From Eudromia elegans (Eukaryota; Chordata; Aves; Tinamiformes; Tinamidae): 64,000 bases of DNA. The position numbers and the translations under genes were made by a program. The stretch's first letter is position 1; each line of letters opens with the position of its first letter. The notes beneath the pieces are model-generated. The model searched no databases. It worked only from the letters and a program-made list of their open reading frames with translations, and had not been told where the DNA came from. Below, piece after piece: positions 14,981 to 28,700 of this stretch. The DNA lies in the NCBI GenBank assembly GCA_003342815.1, contig PTEX01000012.1:6756495-6820494 (forward strand), read 5' to 3'.

Positions 14981-17589
14981 ATGCAGTTATATATTTCTTT
15001 ATTATGGCTGTGTAAATTGAAAGTATATTGACAGATGACCAAGATATCCAAGAAAATACACTGTGTATGGTGAGCAAGTTAAGTAAGGATATATACATAT
15101 GAGAATAGTCCATAGAACGTTTGCATTACTAAATTAAGCAGAAAGCTTCTGTGGAAAACAAAATTAGGTTTGTATCAGAATCACACTACTGAAAGATATC
15201 CAAGAATATTATAAGATCGTTCTATCCTCTATGGATATTGTAAGGATATATATAGGGTCCTTTTGGATACCTAAGGACACTGCTGAGAGTAAAATGCAGT
15301 CTTAACATTTTGTCACATAATGTGCTTTTCTCTAAAAAAATAAACTCAAAAATATGTTTCTATAGTCGGATATCCTGTGGATGAATAAAACCAACAGCAT
15401 TTCATATTGAGAGTGAAGATGGGCCTGGATGAAAGAGTATATAATAATTCTTCATGAAACTACTCTTAGAAAACTCAGTAAATATTAGTAATTATTAGTG
15501 TTAGTAAAAACAGTAAATATTAGATTTTGGTAAATATTAAGCTGAAAAATCAAATCAAATATCAATCAAATCAATAGAAAAGGTTTACCTTTTTGGGCTA
15601 ATGATGAGAAAAGGTGAACTTTGATAAAATACCAATGAATTATTTTATTATCATGGTAAGCGTTAAAGAGTAATACTAATAATCCTCTTTTCCTGAGTGC
15701 ATTTATATATACACCTAACAAAAACAGATCAGAATGATTGGAAATCGAATGAACTTGTACAGGGCAACTTGTCCAAATCCGACATTCTAAATAAAGCAGT
15801 GTTTACAACCAAAAGTACAGTATATAAAACACAGCTGCGATCAAAAAAAATGCTGCAGATGAGGTGGATTGGCAGGAAAATTCCAGGGAGGGAAGAGTCT
15901 GCTCCAAGGAGTAGAAGAACCTAAGAAATATCAGAAATCTCATCACTCAAATAAGTAGATAAATTTTCTCAAAATCATTGAACCCACCTTTCCAACAGGA
16001 TGAGACTAATAAGAGTATGACCTTTCAGCAGACATTCTGAAAAAAAAAGCACAAGAGCAGCAACAACAATAAAAACATCAAACAAATATTCATGACTTGT
16101 CAGTCAATATCAGTGATATCAATTATATAAATTTATTTTTAAATCAGAGCATATTTCCCAAGTGTACAGTACAGATAGTTTTCTTGAGATGCAAACATTT
16201 GACACTGCTGAATAAACATGTCCTTTTTTAAATGTACCTGGACGTCTTAACCTTTAGTTGTTTTTTGCTTAAGTGTGAATTAAAGTGAAGGGGTCAAACT
16301 TTCTCAGCAAAACACCATGGATTCTGACTACAGAAATGTTTTTCATTTCCATATACGATACTGTGACTCAGTATCATTTCTGGGATCCACTTCTGCTTTC
16401 AAAGAGAAAAATAGTGCCTAAAAATAAATATCTATATCAAATAATAACATAAATATCAGCAAGCAACTCTCTGTGTCCTATCCAATTTTAGTTTCAGTAC
16501 ATTTCTTAATCAACTTTATGTGGTCAGCTTTCAGCCAGCTAGATTAAGTACAGCCACACTTCATCACTGTCACTGTGTCTGACATACGTGGTGGATTTTT
16601 GACTCTTTGAAGCAAAATGCGGGGGTAGCCGTGGAAGCACAACCCATGTGTCCCACCCAGGCACTGGCAGCCTTATCCCAGGTTCTAAGAGTCATCCTCA
16701 TTTCTTCTCTTCCTCCATTTGGATGAAGCCCTTGTCTCTCTCTTGCCTGTGCCGCAGGGAAAAAATAAGCAGGGGAGATGGGGAAGGGAAGGCAGCTCAT
16801 TGCCCTCTTCCGTCCCACTCCACCAATTCCAGGATATTTTTGTGTCTGCAGCTGTGTTGCTGTACTTGTGCTCTCTTGTGCCGGAGCTTGAGAGAGGCAC
16901 ATCTCATGGGACTTGTGAAGTTGGCTGTTTGGAATTAGCAGGACTGTCAGAAAAAAATGCGATGCCCAATTTGGTAGAGCACTGAGCTGCAGTGACTTGG
17001 TTTTGGAAAGAAAAATGTAAACAAAATGTCACATCTCTAGCTTTTTGTAGAAGTTCTGACACTAGACCTCAGTGTTCAACTTATTCCTTCATACAAATCT
17101 ATCCTTCCACTAAAACATTAAGGTCATACTCTATTAAACTTTCTTCGCTAGAGAAGATTTTGTTCATTCAGAAAGTTCATGCTATTTTTCAACAACTATG
17201 TCAATTAAGATTTGTGTAACATTACTTTCAGCAGTACCAAAACCACTTTGGAAAATTATGTAATGGTGTTCTCTGACTTCGATGTCAGGAAGAATAGACC
17301 ATTTTAGGTCAAGGCTTCTCAGTCTGTTATCCTAGATATTGCCATTAAATTAAATGCAAACTATATCCCTGTAATTGAAGAATAAAATTTATTAAGATGG
17401 AAAAAAAGCAATGCTTGTATAAAAAATGGGTATTTAAAGCCTCATCAGCATATGCAGGTATTCATATGAGCACAGATTACATGCTTATTAACATCCAGAG
17501 AGTGTGTGTCTGTCCTTATTATACATACTCACGCTAAATTAAGGAACTACATGATTGGTTTCTTTCAATATGGACTTGTGTGCACTTGT

Positions 17590-18012
17590 CACAAAATCCC
17601 AGAATGGTTGAGTTGGAAGGGACCTCTAGGGATCATCTAGTCCAACCCCGCCTGCTCCAGCAGGGACACCCAGAGCACAGGGCACAGGGTGGCATCCAGG
17701 CAGGTTTGGAAGATCTCCAGAGGAGACTCCACAACCTCTCTGGGCAGCCTGTGCCAGGGCTCCCTCACAGGAAAGAAGTTCTTCCTCACATGGAGATGGA
17801 ACTTCCTGTGTTTCAACTTGTACTCATTATCCCTTGTCCTGTCACTGGCTACCACCAAGAAGCATTTGCCCCATTCTCTTTTGTATTTGTACACATCACT
17901 AGGCTAAAATAGGTCCAGCTCACTTACCCTTTCTTTGTGCAGTAGACGCTCCAGTCCCTTAATTATCTTTGTTCTTCTACACTGGATCCTCTCTAGGAGA
18001 TCCATGCCAGAC
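17590..18012 (-). mobile_element. CR1 LINE 3' fragment, with internal deletions
   Basis: A 5'-truncated CR1 of about 420 bases on the minus strand. Seen: read from 18012 downward it gives DLLERIQCRRTKIIKGLERL, then a stop in the segment matching LGLFSLEK, then VASDRTRDNEYKLKHRK and the REVVESPLEIFQT block. Compared with the copy at 23.8 kb it lacks about 24 bases plus smaller stretches between the LFSLEK-like segment and the VASDRT segment. The normal stop after LDATLCPVL is changed so that the frame reads on (LWVSLL). The CR1 3' terminus with an ATTCTGGGATTTTGTG variant lies at about 17590-17612. It is non-functional and shares the subfamily-type substitutions of the 23.8 kb copy. Confidence 0.93.
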
Positions 18013-18293
18013 TCCCTTCTTAAGTCTGTTTCTCTTGGGTTATTTATCATTTTTTAGCTTTTTGGTTAGATCATATGTAGTTCTTTCCCATAGTTATAAA
18101 GATTGTAAGCACTCAGTTAAATAAATAAATCTGAAAAAAAAAAAGTCCCCATAGTCCCCATACAGCCTAACCATGGAAATCATCATTTTAAAGATTTAGT
18201 ATTCAATGAGTTAAGAAAAGACAGCAAATTGAGTGGAGTAAGAATTATACCACATAGATATCAACAAGAATACAAGCAGAGAGATTGCTCTCG

Positions 18294-18360
18294 TGTATAT
18301 GTATATATATATTCATACACACACACACACACATATATATATATACACAAATGTGTGTAC
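18294..18360. repeat. TA/CA compound microsatellite
   Basis: Alternating TGTATA, then (CA)n, then (TA)n, then CACA and TGTGTG. The whole tract is alternating purine-pyrimidine. Confidence 0.93.
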
Positions 18361-19864
18361 CATCTTACATATATTTCTATTCGTGGTAAATTAAACATGC
18401 ATTATTCATGAGAAAATGAATATCATTCTAGAACTTAATTAGTGATTTGAGTGATTAGTGAGCTGATGCTACTGCTGCACATTTTACCACAAAGAACCCT
18501 TCTAACAGGAAAACAATGTCTGTAGAAGATAGGGGAAACTGTAACCACATTGAAACAATGGCTGTGTCAAAGGAATCCTTGCTTTTCTGTGTGGTAACAC
18601 CCTTTGTCTTCTGCTGAACCTTCATTTCATGCTTGACCCATTTTTGACAGGATTTCACTTCATAGGATATTTAAAATGGCTACAACTCTGAAAGGCATTT
18701 TGACTGCAAAATCTGCTTCATATCTCACAATGGTGTAAAACTAAGGGACAATTTATACAAACAATATTAAGCCTAATGCATGTCGTTTATCTGCAAGATT
18801 TTTCCCCCACAGAATTTGGTGTCTTTCTTTTATTTGACAATCATTCAAGTTTGTCAGGGAGAAAAATAGGTTTGATGCAATAGCTAGAACTGCTTCTCTC
18901 ATACATGTGTCAGCATCCTTGAAAAAACTAAAAAATGAAGATCTGTTCATTTCACCTGAGTGCTGACAAGATCTTAAAAATATCTGTTTGTGCTTTTGTC
19001 AAGGTCAATCTCCTGTTATTTTATAGAGAACGCTTAATTTAACATATGTTTCATGTCAAAGCTGTGTACATCTGAATGTACTGCAGTGCCTGCTCTGCAC
19101 AAATGCTTTGCCAAGTGCAGACAACCTGTCAAACAAAGAGCAGCACAAAGGAAAAAGCAAGTCTTTAATTTTCTGTCTAGTTTTACCGCATCTGTACCTG
19201 TGTTTAGTTCAGTCAGCTTCTCTTTTAAGTTGTGTTTTAGAGAAAATTGATTCTATTCCAAGTTTCCTGATGAGAATGTTTTAAGATGAGATATCATTAC
19301 ATTAAGCTAGAATTTCTTTTTTTTTCTATTAAAAAAAGGAATAAGCACCAAATCTTTTCATTGTCTGTGTTCTATTTACAAATCTTTCAAATTGCATTAT
19401 CCCTTCCTGAAAAAAACAAAAAAAAACTCCAAAAAATGTTGACTCTTGATCTTAATATACATTTCACATTACTATCTGCTTTATGTTAACAAACTTTACA
19501 TCTTTATACATTTTTAACAGATTACCGCTAACTGAGCAACTAAGTGGGAAAAAGCCTTTAAACAGAGAAGGTACTATTGTATCTTATTTGTTAAATATTT
19601 TTAAATATCAGTAAGTGACTCAACAATGTAATCCTGTAATATATTTACTTTAATAAGAAAAACTGAAATTTCTATTTCTTATGAACTACACTGAGCAATG
19701 AGCCAAAGCTTTGCTGTACTTTTTGCAAATCGTAAAAATAGAACTCGTGCAAACATGAAGCAATTTCTCACTTTCCATAGTAATATTTCATTATATCAAT
19801 GACAAACTTATAAGAGGCAGCCCCATCCCTATTTACACTTACAAGCAAACACAGACATTGTCAT

Positions 19865-19890
19865 TATATATATATATATGTATGTATATT
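19865..19890. repeat. (TA)n / (TATG)n microsatellite
   Basis: A short TATATATA run grading into TATGTATGTA. Confidence 0.85.
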
Positions 19891-22800
19891 ATTTTTAAAC
19901 CATGCTTTCAGTCTCAGCTTTCCCAGCTGTATTGACAAGATTTTACTTCAAATGAATAACTAATCAATCAATGAGCCCTCCTTATGGCTGCCAGTCATGT
20001 GAAGTACATTGAAACATTAAGTCAAAAAATCAGCTGAATACATTGATGTAAACACTGAGACCAATAAATTCATCATCAAAAGGAAGAAACTCTGGAACTT
20101 CTTATCCAGAATGGAAATAAGATTGAGACTCTGTAGTAGCCTGCCAGCAAATCTGCCAAGCAAAGCCAAAATCCTGCACCTCCCTCCTGCGAGTAGAAAA
20201 CACCTATTTCTGAGATTTCCAATGTGAACTTGAAGAGTCCTTAGCTTTTGATCATTGATGAGAAAATTATATTTTTAAAGGTAAAAATATGTTGCAGGGG
20301 TTTCTAAATTATTTTGATTTTCTCTCAAATTGTCAACGACCGAAACCAGAAAAGAGCTATCTATACAATATGCAATCACTTAAAATAAACATTTATGCTG
20401 TTATGTCTGTTCTAATCCATGGCAGATGCAGAATGAAATGCAAGACAAATACTGTCTATATTTGAATTTCAGATTTTTGAGTAATTATTGAACTTGCTAA
20501 TGGAATTTGCTCCAACCTGCTTTAATGGACTCCTAAATTCCTTTGTAATATGCCAAATGAGGACTAATCTTCCCTGATGATAGCTATCCAGAAGAATATT
20601 TAGACTTACAAAATGAAAACAAATTTTCTTGTCTGCTACAGACAATAGAACAGGCCCTTTTGATGAACAATTACTTCCATCCTAAGATAAGAATTTCATT
20701 GCCCTTTGAACATATTTTTACTCTTCACTCCGATGTTTACACTTCTCTCCACTTGATTTCTTATTACACAGAAAGATTATCTGGAATTGTTTTGAACTTA
20801 ATGAAATATGACTGTTCTATGATGTATTTAGAAAATGTATCATATGGCCAAAATCATGCTTATATTTTTGTGCTATTTATTTCAATTGTACTGAGCATAG
20901 TTACATTCCAAATCATATTGATTTGGAGGAGCAGCTTAAGTGATGGTTTTGAGGTATTTAGTTCTATAGCAAGCACATTCTTGAAATTTTTGCACCACAA
21001 ATCATTGCAATGTCAAGAATATTCAGTGGAGAGCGTGTTTAGTAGGTCTTCTTCCATATCTTTAGCTAAAGAGTTTTCAAAAGCTAATTGCTTATGGACA
21101 GGTGTTATGGGTGAAAGTGGAACAGCCCGTAAGGCAAGTAGCCCTGCAGCGGCAGGGTGGACTAGCTGATGTAATGTTCAACAGCTGAAAAATTACCCTC
21201 TTACAGAGTAAGAATAAATTTCATAAACATAAATATTTCTAACTTGTTGATGACATTAGTGACTTCAAATGAATATTTCTGAAGCAACTCCTCTCCCCAC
21301 TGGTCTATGTATCAGAAACATTTCCAAGGATGTGGATGGATATATGTGTGCTTATGCATGTATGGGTTTACCTCAGATTAATTTTACAAGATAAGTCATC
21401 ATCTTTTTTTGTGAGTCTTGCTAGCACTCCTTAGATCACAAATAATGGATGCCATGACTTCTTATTGGGTTATATCTGTCTACATATAAAATAAAACTTT
21501 TATACTAACTCATAGCAAGACACTAAAGAAATTAAATGCTTTTCCTGACAAACTTTTATGATGCTACAAAAGCAATGACAGTACTGATGGCCATTTATTT
21601 TAATTCTATATGATTAAGAAATCCTAGAAATTTTGACAAAAAAGAAAACCGTAACTACCAGCTTTTGAGAAAGTTGTTACTTCATTTTAATGCCATTTGA
21701 GTCCTCTGCATGATGGGATTGCCTTACTATGCCTGCAGGAACAGCTGAAGGGACTACTCCAACACAGCTGGTGTGAATACTGATGAAAATTATAAAAGCT
21801 CTTTCTTTAAGTATCCGAAGTAATTTACATGAAAGTTCAATATTCATTGAAATTTTTAGGTAAGATTTGGTTTTAATTAACACTGCTGAAATAGTCAGGA
21901 CCTTATTAATATGTCAGGGGAATCTTATCTGGAAGAGCACCACAGCTGTCTAGAAGTCTATGAACAGATAAAACCTTACTCTATTTAACCAGTTCCATCC
22001 TTTTTTTTCTTGAGAATAACCCAACAGGAATGCCATAATTGACAGAGTAATATGGAGCCTCATTACTGGCATAATCTCATTAATACTCTCTTGCCTCTGA
22101 AACAACATAGTTCTTCCTTTTTTTCTGTACAGGTACACCAAAGTTCTACATTATACAGTGAATATGCAAATATGTATGTTAAGAGTTATACAATTTAAGA
22201 GATTACATTAATAATTTTGTGTTATATATGTTCAGCAAAAACAAGGAAATCTTGCATGAAGGAGAAATCATTCAATACATTGAGAGATCAGGAACAAATT
22301 TCTTTTTGTTTGTGACCAAATATGCAGAAACATAGTACTCTTCTCAGAGTTGCTAGATAGAGTCTGGATAAGTTAACAGTAGACATACTAGGAAATAAAG
22401 GAAGTGTGTAGTTTTACAGTGCCAATGGGAAGTGGGACCTGTTGAAATTACCTGATGAAATTACCTTTTTACTGCCTCGGCTTTTCCCCATGGAAAAGAC
22501 TTACTTATTGAGGGGAATCTTAGTGTGTTGAAGCTAGTTGGTCCCCAGAGTCAGATTTTATGGTCCTTTTACAAAATGGTCCCATTATATGGCCTTCTTA
22601 CTGTACTCAAATGAAAAATGTCTGTTACATTAATAAAATTATAGTCTATTGTGTAAAATCCATCCCCTTGTACATCATCAATAGCAAGCTCAGCTCATTG
22701 CAGAAATGTCTAAGTGCTTATTCTAAATTAGATTATTGTATTTATAATTTAGGAGATGTTGAGGTAAAATAAATATGTTTATGGTCATTCATTAAATATA

Positions 22801-23805
22801 TCTTTTCATCCCTGGAATAATCTTTTTGGTCACAGAGAATAATGTCATGTTTTGTTATATTATATATCAAGACCTACACCAGTTAATTTCCCACTGTAAG
22901 ATATGTCCAAATAACACATTTATGAAGCCATATATTTGCTATTTTTAGGTATTTTCAAAAATAAAGTCACAAGTCTATTTACCAGTGGACTGTAAGTATA
23001 GGTGCCAGCAGGGACATAATTCATTGTCAAAGACACACATATGAGGCACACTAAAAAGATCACACATGTAGTTCCGCCTTGTGTACTAATATGGGTATAT
23101 AATATTGAGGTGAAAATAAACTTTATTTTAATAAAAAGTTTAATTTAAACCTTAAAGTCAGCATGTATGGAGGCTAAATTTATCCTCAGTAGTACAATGA
23201 ATTACAAATTGTATCTCTTACTGTGTTATTAGGCTATAGCTCTCTAGGACAGCTTCTATCAATATGGCTAAGTATTCTGCCCCCCAAAGGTTTGGTTTCT
23301 TATATACTGCCCAGTAACCTGAGTTATTCCCCCAAAGCCTGCCCAAACATTGCCAGAAGACTGGCAGGTGGACACTCATAACTTACTTAATTTGATTTAC
23401 TTAATTGCCTTAATTTACTCGTGTGAATCTGTAACAGGATCCATTTTTCCAAAACTTTGCACACAAAGTCACACTGATATGAGTAAAATCACTTTGAGAA
23501 TCGTACAGTTACTTCTTGTGTGACATTCTTTTTAAATCAATGCTACCTAAACCAAAAGGGAAGACTCCCATTGCTTTATTTTGACTACCTAGCTTAGGGG
23601 ACCTTATTATGTGCTTAGAATTAGACAATATAACTTCTTAGAAGTGTCTCTGCGGGGGACTGCATTGATTTAAAATGAAAGCAAACCAACACAATGACCT
23701 TGTGCAAAAGTCACCACACACTCTTAAATCCATATTCAAAAGACCCCTTATCTGTTTTGTACTGAGTACTCACCAGTTTACCTGCACAAAATAAAATGTT
23801 AGAAT

Positions 23806-24697
23806 AGAGCAAGTTCGGTGATGATATCGAACTGGGTGGAGTGATCAAAACTCCAGGGGGCTGCGCTACCATTCAGCGGGACCTGGAGAGGATGGTGAGT
23901 TGGACAGAGAGGAGCCTCATGAGGTTCAACAAGGGCAAGTGCAGGGTCCTACACCTGGGCGGGAATAACCCTGGGCACCAGTACAGATTAGGGGCTGACC
24001 TACTGGAAAGCAGCTCCGTGGAGAGGGATTTGGGAGTGCTGGCTGACAACGAGTTAACCATGAGGCAGCAATGTGCCCTCGTGGCCAAGAAGGCCAATGG
24101 GATCCTGGCCTGCATCAGGAGGAGCGTTGCCAGCAGGTCGATGGAGGGGATCCTGCCTGTCTACTTGGTCTTGGTGAGGTCGAACCTGGAGTATTGGGTG
24201 CAGTTCTGGGCTCCACAGTACAAGAGGGATGGGTTGCTGCTAGAGAGGGTTCAGCGACGAGCAACAAAGATATTTAAGAGACTGGAGCATCTACCGTATG
24301 ACGAAAGGCAAAGGGAGCTGGGCCTGTTTAGCTTAGAGAAGTGGAGACTGAGCAAGGATCTGATCAATATATATAAATACCTGAGGGGTGAAGGTAGGGA
24401 GGAGAGGGCCAAACTCTTCTCAGTGGTGGCCAGTGATAGGACAAGGGATAATGGGTACAAGCTGAAACACAGGAAGCTCCATCTCCCTTTGAGGAAGAAC
24501 TTTTTTCCTGTGAGGGAGCCCTGGAACAGGCTGCCCAGAGAGGTTGTGGAGTCTCCTCTGGAGATCTTCCAAACCCACCTGGATGCCACCCTGTGCCCCG
24601 TGCTCTAGGGGTCCCTGCTGGAGCCGGGGGTTAGACTAGATGATCTCTAGAGGTACCTTCCAACCTCAGTCATTCTGTGATCCTGTTATTCTGTGAA
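23806..24697 (+). mobile_element. CR1 LINE, 5'-truncated, C-terminal reverse-transcriptase frame open
   Basis: A non-LTR retrotransposon fragment of about 890 bases. Seen: the plus-strand frame reads SKFGDDIELGG from 23808, which is the CR1 catalytic F-A-D-D box with A changed to G. It then runs without a stop to the TAG at 24606-24608. Other CR1 hallmarks in order are FNKGKCRVLHLG, LGADLLES, DLGVLADNELTM, QCALVAKKANGILACIRRS, QFWAPQYKRD, LLERVQRRATK, LGLFSLEKWRL, DRTRDNGYKLKHRK and the PWNRLPREVVES block. The short 3' UTR ends in repeats of the ATTCTGTGA type at about 24670-24697, the usual avian CR1 terminus. The element is 5'-truncated at the catalytic motif, so the endonuclease and the first part of the RT are missing and it cannot be autonomous. 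The ATG at 23841 is incidental. Confidence 0.95.
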
Positions 24698-25685
24698 CAG
24701 TAATCAGAATACGGCTTTCTGCTGCTACTACTCATTCAGATATGTGGTACCAGCTGTAGTAGAAAAAATACTCCTTTCCTCCCCCACACATCCTGATATT
24801 TTTTATTTTCATTTTCTTTTCTGAGTGTGTTTTGAATGAAATTATATCTCTTGAATTCCCTCAGGTTGGAAGTCATTTTTTTCTCTCTTAAGACATATAT
24901 TTCCTGAATAAAAACCACACAAGGTGTGTCCCTGCATCAACTGACCACTGTGACTAGGCACGACTATAGCAATGGCTAGTAAGCCTGGGAATTTAAAATA
25001 CAAAACCAATGTGGACATCACCATAATTTTCTGGGAATGTATGCAGAAAGTTACCTTCTTGTATCCAAAATCTATTGCTTTAATCAAAATTTCCTCTCTC
25101 ATATGTCAAGAAAACAACTTTTCTTGAATTTCTTACTTAGCTGCAGTAATAATAGGTTAAACAAGCATTGATTTTCTTTCTGTAATGATAAATCATTGTA
25201 TACACTTCAGGTTTGGCAATGATTTTTCTTAAGTCTCCTTCAGTTCTGTTGTTTTAAAAAATATATTTCCTTTAAGGGTTACATGGAACTTACCCTAAAT
25301 ATCCCAAATGATTTACTGAATAATACAAAGATGTACTGAAAAAAAATTTTTCTTTATGTGCTTCTTCCTTCAACAACAACAATAACAAATATTGTACTTC
25401 CACAGATGTTAAGCAGCATGAAGAAATCATGGTAAGTAGTTTATTAGACAAAAGTATGAATTGAAGCAAACTGTCTTTCTTCCAGAAGAAATTATTTTCA
25501 AAATATTCCATGAATCTCTCTCTCTCTCATATATAGGTAGAAACACTCTTGTGATCCCAGGTGCAGAGAAAGCTTTTGGAGCAACAACTGGCAAGATTTG
25601 AGGTACTTTTTGAAAAGCACTGCAATATATAAGGCTCAAGGACAAAACTCCTTATTTTGTAAGAGTTTCAAGGTGTACCTGCCCG

Positions 25686-25728
25686 CTCCTCCCTTCCCTC
25701 CTTCCCTCCCTCCTTCCTCCCTCCCTTT
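25686..25728. repeat. CCTT/CCTC pyrimidine microsatellite
   Basis: A short imperfect CCCT/CCTT tract, pyrimidine-only on the plus strand. Confidence 0.9.
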
Positions 25729-28700
25729 TAGGATGTTGCTCCCGCAGAGATTCCATCACGACTGTTTGGGGGGCTGGGGTCTCAGCCAACTCAGGTTAAC
25801 TTTCAGATGGGAACCAGATGAACTGACAGTAACTGCTTATAAAAAAACAATTCTTCATTTCTGTATTATATTTTGGCTTTGGGAAAGGGTTCCTCAGCGA
25901 CACTTTCTGTAATTTCTTGTCAAAGTTTGATTTTGATGGTTAAATTGAAATTGTGATCTGATATTACAGGGTTAGTCTTTGTTTCCCAGAAAACTACTTT
26001 CCTTACTAAAGAAAATTAAGAATCAATTCTTCAGCATCCATATACTTCCTGTGTTAATTCCACTTTGATACTGGTTTGGAAGCTACTTCTTTCATAGTGA
26101 TACTCTAATTATTGCTAAATAGTCCAACTGGAATGAATTATATGTTTCACTTCATGTAAATCTATTCTGTAGTCATCTTAATATAATCATCACAATCTCC
26201 CACAAGACTGTGCTTTGAGTGTTTTCTGAGTTTACGGGGTTTGTGAAATTGGACTGCTTTCAGAACTCTTAATCTGCATATTTACCTACATATTACTTTA
26301 ATCCGTTGTGTAGTTCCAGAAGCTGTTCTTGAAATTCTGATTTCTGAGCTCTGAAAAATTTAAAGTCTCTCTTGTGTTGATTTCACCGACTAGAAAGATT
26401 CTGTCTTGTCTAAAGCTGCAGAATGTGCCAGAGCATAAGGAATAAAAAGATTACTTTTTATGAATGTATTTTTTTTATAATCTGGGAAAGTACTTTGTGC
26501 TGGTGTTTGAATGCATGTGGTTTCCTTCAGCTTCACTATTCAGTTTAACATATGACCTTCAGTACTTTACTATTATATATCAGTATATAATGTACATACA
26601 AACTCCTATACCTGTCTGCAATATGCGTTATATACCCAATGATATTTATTTGGGTTAAAAAAAAAAACGTACATAAGACCTTCAGAGACATTATTTTATC
26701 TTTCTATTTTTGTATTAAAATTACTTGTACAACATTGCTTTGTATTCATCCTTGTTCCTATCTCTCATCATTTCTACATAAATTCCTTTGGGGTTAGAAT
26801 AACATTGCAGGCACCATTCAAAAGCCAACAAAGCAAGTTTCCACTTCACAAGATTCTTTCTTAATGGGCTGCAGCAGCAGTACAAGATAATACATAAATT
26901 ATGAGAAGTCACTTTTGGGATTAGAACACAAAGTTTGCTAAACAACTCCATTATCTGGAACCAGCAATGTGTCTTTGTAATATTCAATTAATGCAGACTT
27001 CCTTTCTTTTTATTTCCTTTTTTTTCTGTCAGTATGATGGATAGCCACTACAGTTCAAAGTTTGATACACTCCTCCTTCAGTCCTGTATTTTGCCACATC
27101 CTTCACATCCTCACAATTCTTTTAAAGCATAGAAGCAATTAAAAATAGGAAAAAAAGTAAAAAAAAAAAAAAAAAGATATGGATAGTTGTTGAATTTCTG
27201 TGAACATCTTTGTAATCTATTGCTATTTCAGATGGGGTAGTCTATCACTATTTCAAAAATCTTTCATGTCTGTGGTGCTGTTTTTCCTTCCATGTTCTGT
27301 GCAGGGAACAATATATAAATCTTAGTGTCTCACTTGCACATGTTCACCATGTTCACTCAACAGCTCTACAACATGTCACTGTGTTTGCCTCTCCTGTAGA
27401 AAACACCTTACCTTACTCCACTGATTTTTCCATTAGTTACTTTTACTTAGTGAAACCCGGTAATATCTTTTGCTTCCATGCTTATAACTAAACAAACTTT
27501 AGTGGCCTTATTCCTTCTCCTGTGATGATAGGAAATCCTTCTGGCTCAGCAGTAGAAGTGTCTCTCATGTTGGTGGAGTTTACTGTGGTTGAAATTCATC
27601 TCTACCAGTAAGAGCACTTAATACTTATAAAAAAAAAAAAAAAAAAGACAAACTATATATATTAAGATTTGCCATCTTCTAATATATGCTTATTAAAATA
27701 TGTCAGATGGCTAATACATGATGGTACATTTCTCTGTCACTGCAGAAATACTCTAGGGTGTCCTGCTTGGGCAGGAAACCTAGCTTTTTAGATTACTGAA
27801 GTTAATGTTGTTCTCTCTGACTTCCAAAGTCTACTTGGAAAGTCAACTAGCACAGTTGTGGCTATGTAAAGAGGCAGGGGAGATGAAACCCAGGCAGTCA
27901 CTCTGCAGTGCTCAGAACCGGCTCAGGATTCAGGAATTCTTACCACATTGAGAACTAAAATGACATCAAATCAAATAGTATTTACTTTTCTACCAGTAGA
28001 ATCAGTGGACTTCATGTAGACACTCGGTCTGTCAAAACAGATGCAACTATACAATACAGGCCTGCATGTTTGTGGCTTGTGGTTTGGTGTTACCTGATTT
28101 ATTGGAACTGCAAATTGCATTTCAGACTGTTCTATTCTTGAACTAATTTTCATTTTACTAATTTTTTTTTCTGTGATTAAGTGGATGACATAGTAATTAG
28201 CAGTAATTTGCTGCTAACTGTTGCATCAGCTTCATTAACTCAACTGAAATTACTGCAATCTCTGTTTTTTAAACTGGACCTTCTCCTGCTAGCACAAAAG
28301 CAAGATTAGAGTTTCATTAACAGAGTTTATTACACACCAAAAGCAAAAGATAAAGTTTCCTTCCTTCTTTTTATAAATATGCAACCACAACAGGAATTAT
28401 TTTAAAGTGATTAATATTGAATATCTATCATACATAAACGTAATGCCATGTCTAATTGGAAAACCATTGAAAAGGTGAATTGATCTTCATGTTCCGGTAA
28501 GGCCTGCAAGGAAAAATATATGAGGATTAAAGAAGATATTAAGACAAAATTATCCCTTGCATGTATTTCACTAGTTAGGGCTTCTACAATTAGGAAAGTT
28601 TCAGATGAAGATTACTAGGTCAATTTCTTGGAAAGCAGAATGTAAGTGGCAATGCACATGGTTAAGACAGGTATCAGAACAAATTATCTAGTGACCATGT

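Larger units (their letters stand above)
6012..17589. other. Intergenic, mostly AT-rich, no gene seen
   Basis: No recognisable gene. Notable items are A/T homopolymer tracts (7850-7868), a G-run at about 8037-8045, a purine-rich strand at 8590-8790, the 19-bp duplication at 11254, and GC-richer stretches at 9545-9800 and 16590-16990 with several overlapping open frames but no recognisable protein. A 141-codon minus-strand frame (11994-12419) looks like chance. Confidence 0.6.
18013..23805. other. Intergenic, AT-rich, between two CR1 copies
   Basis: Contains TA/CA microsatellites and one longer ATG-initiated open frame at 20663-21169 that I do not recognise (see findings). Otherwise nothing identifiable. 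Confidence 0.6.

Noticed and set aside
27160-27646. Two poly-A tracts of about 17 bases, considered as tails of processed pseudogenes or SINEs
   Set aside because: No gene-like or SINE-like body and no target-site duplication is visible upstream of either tract.
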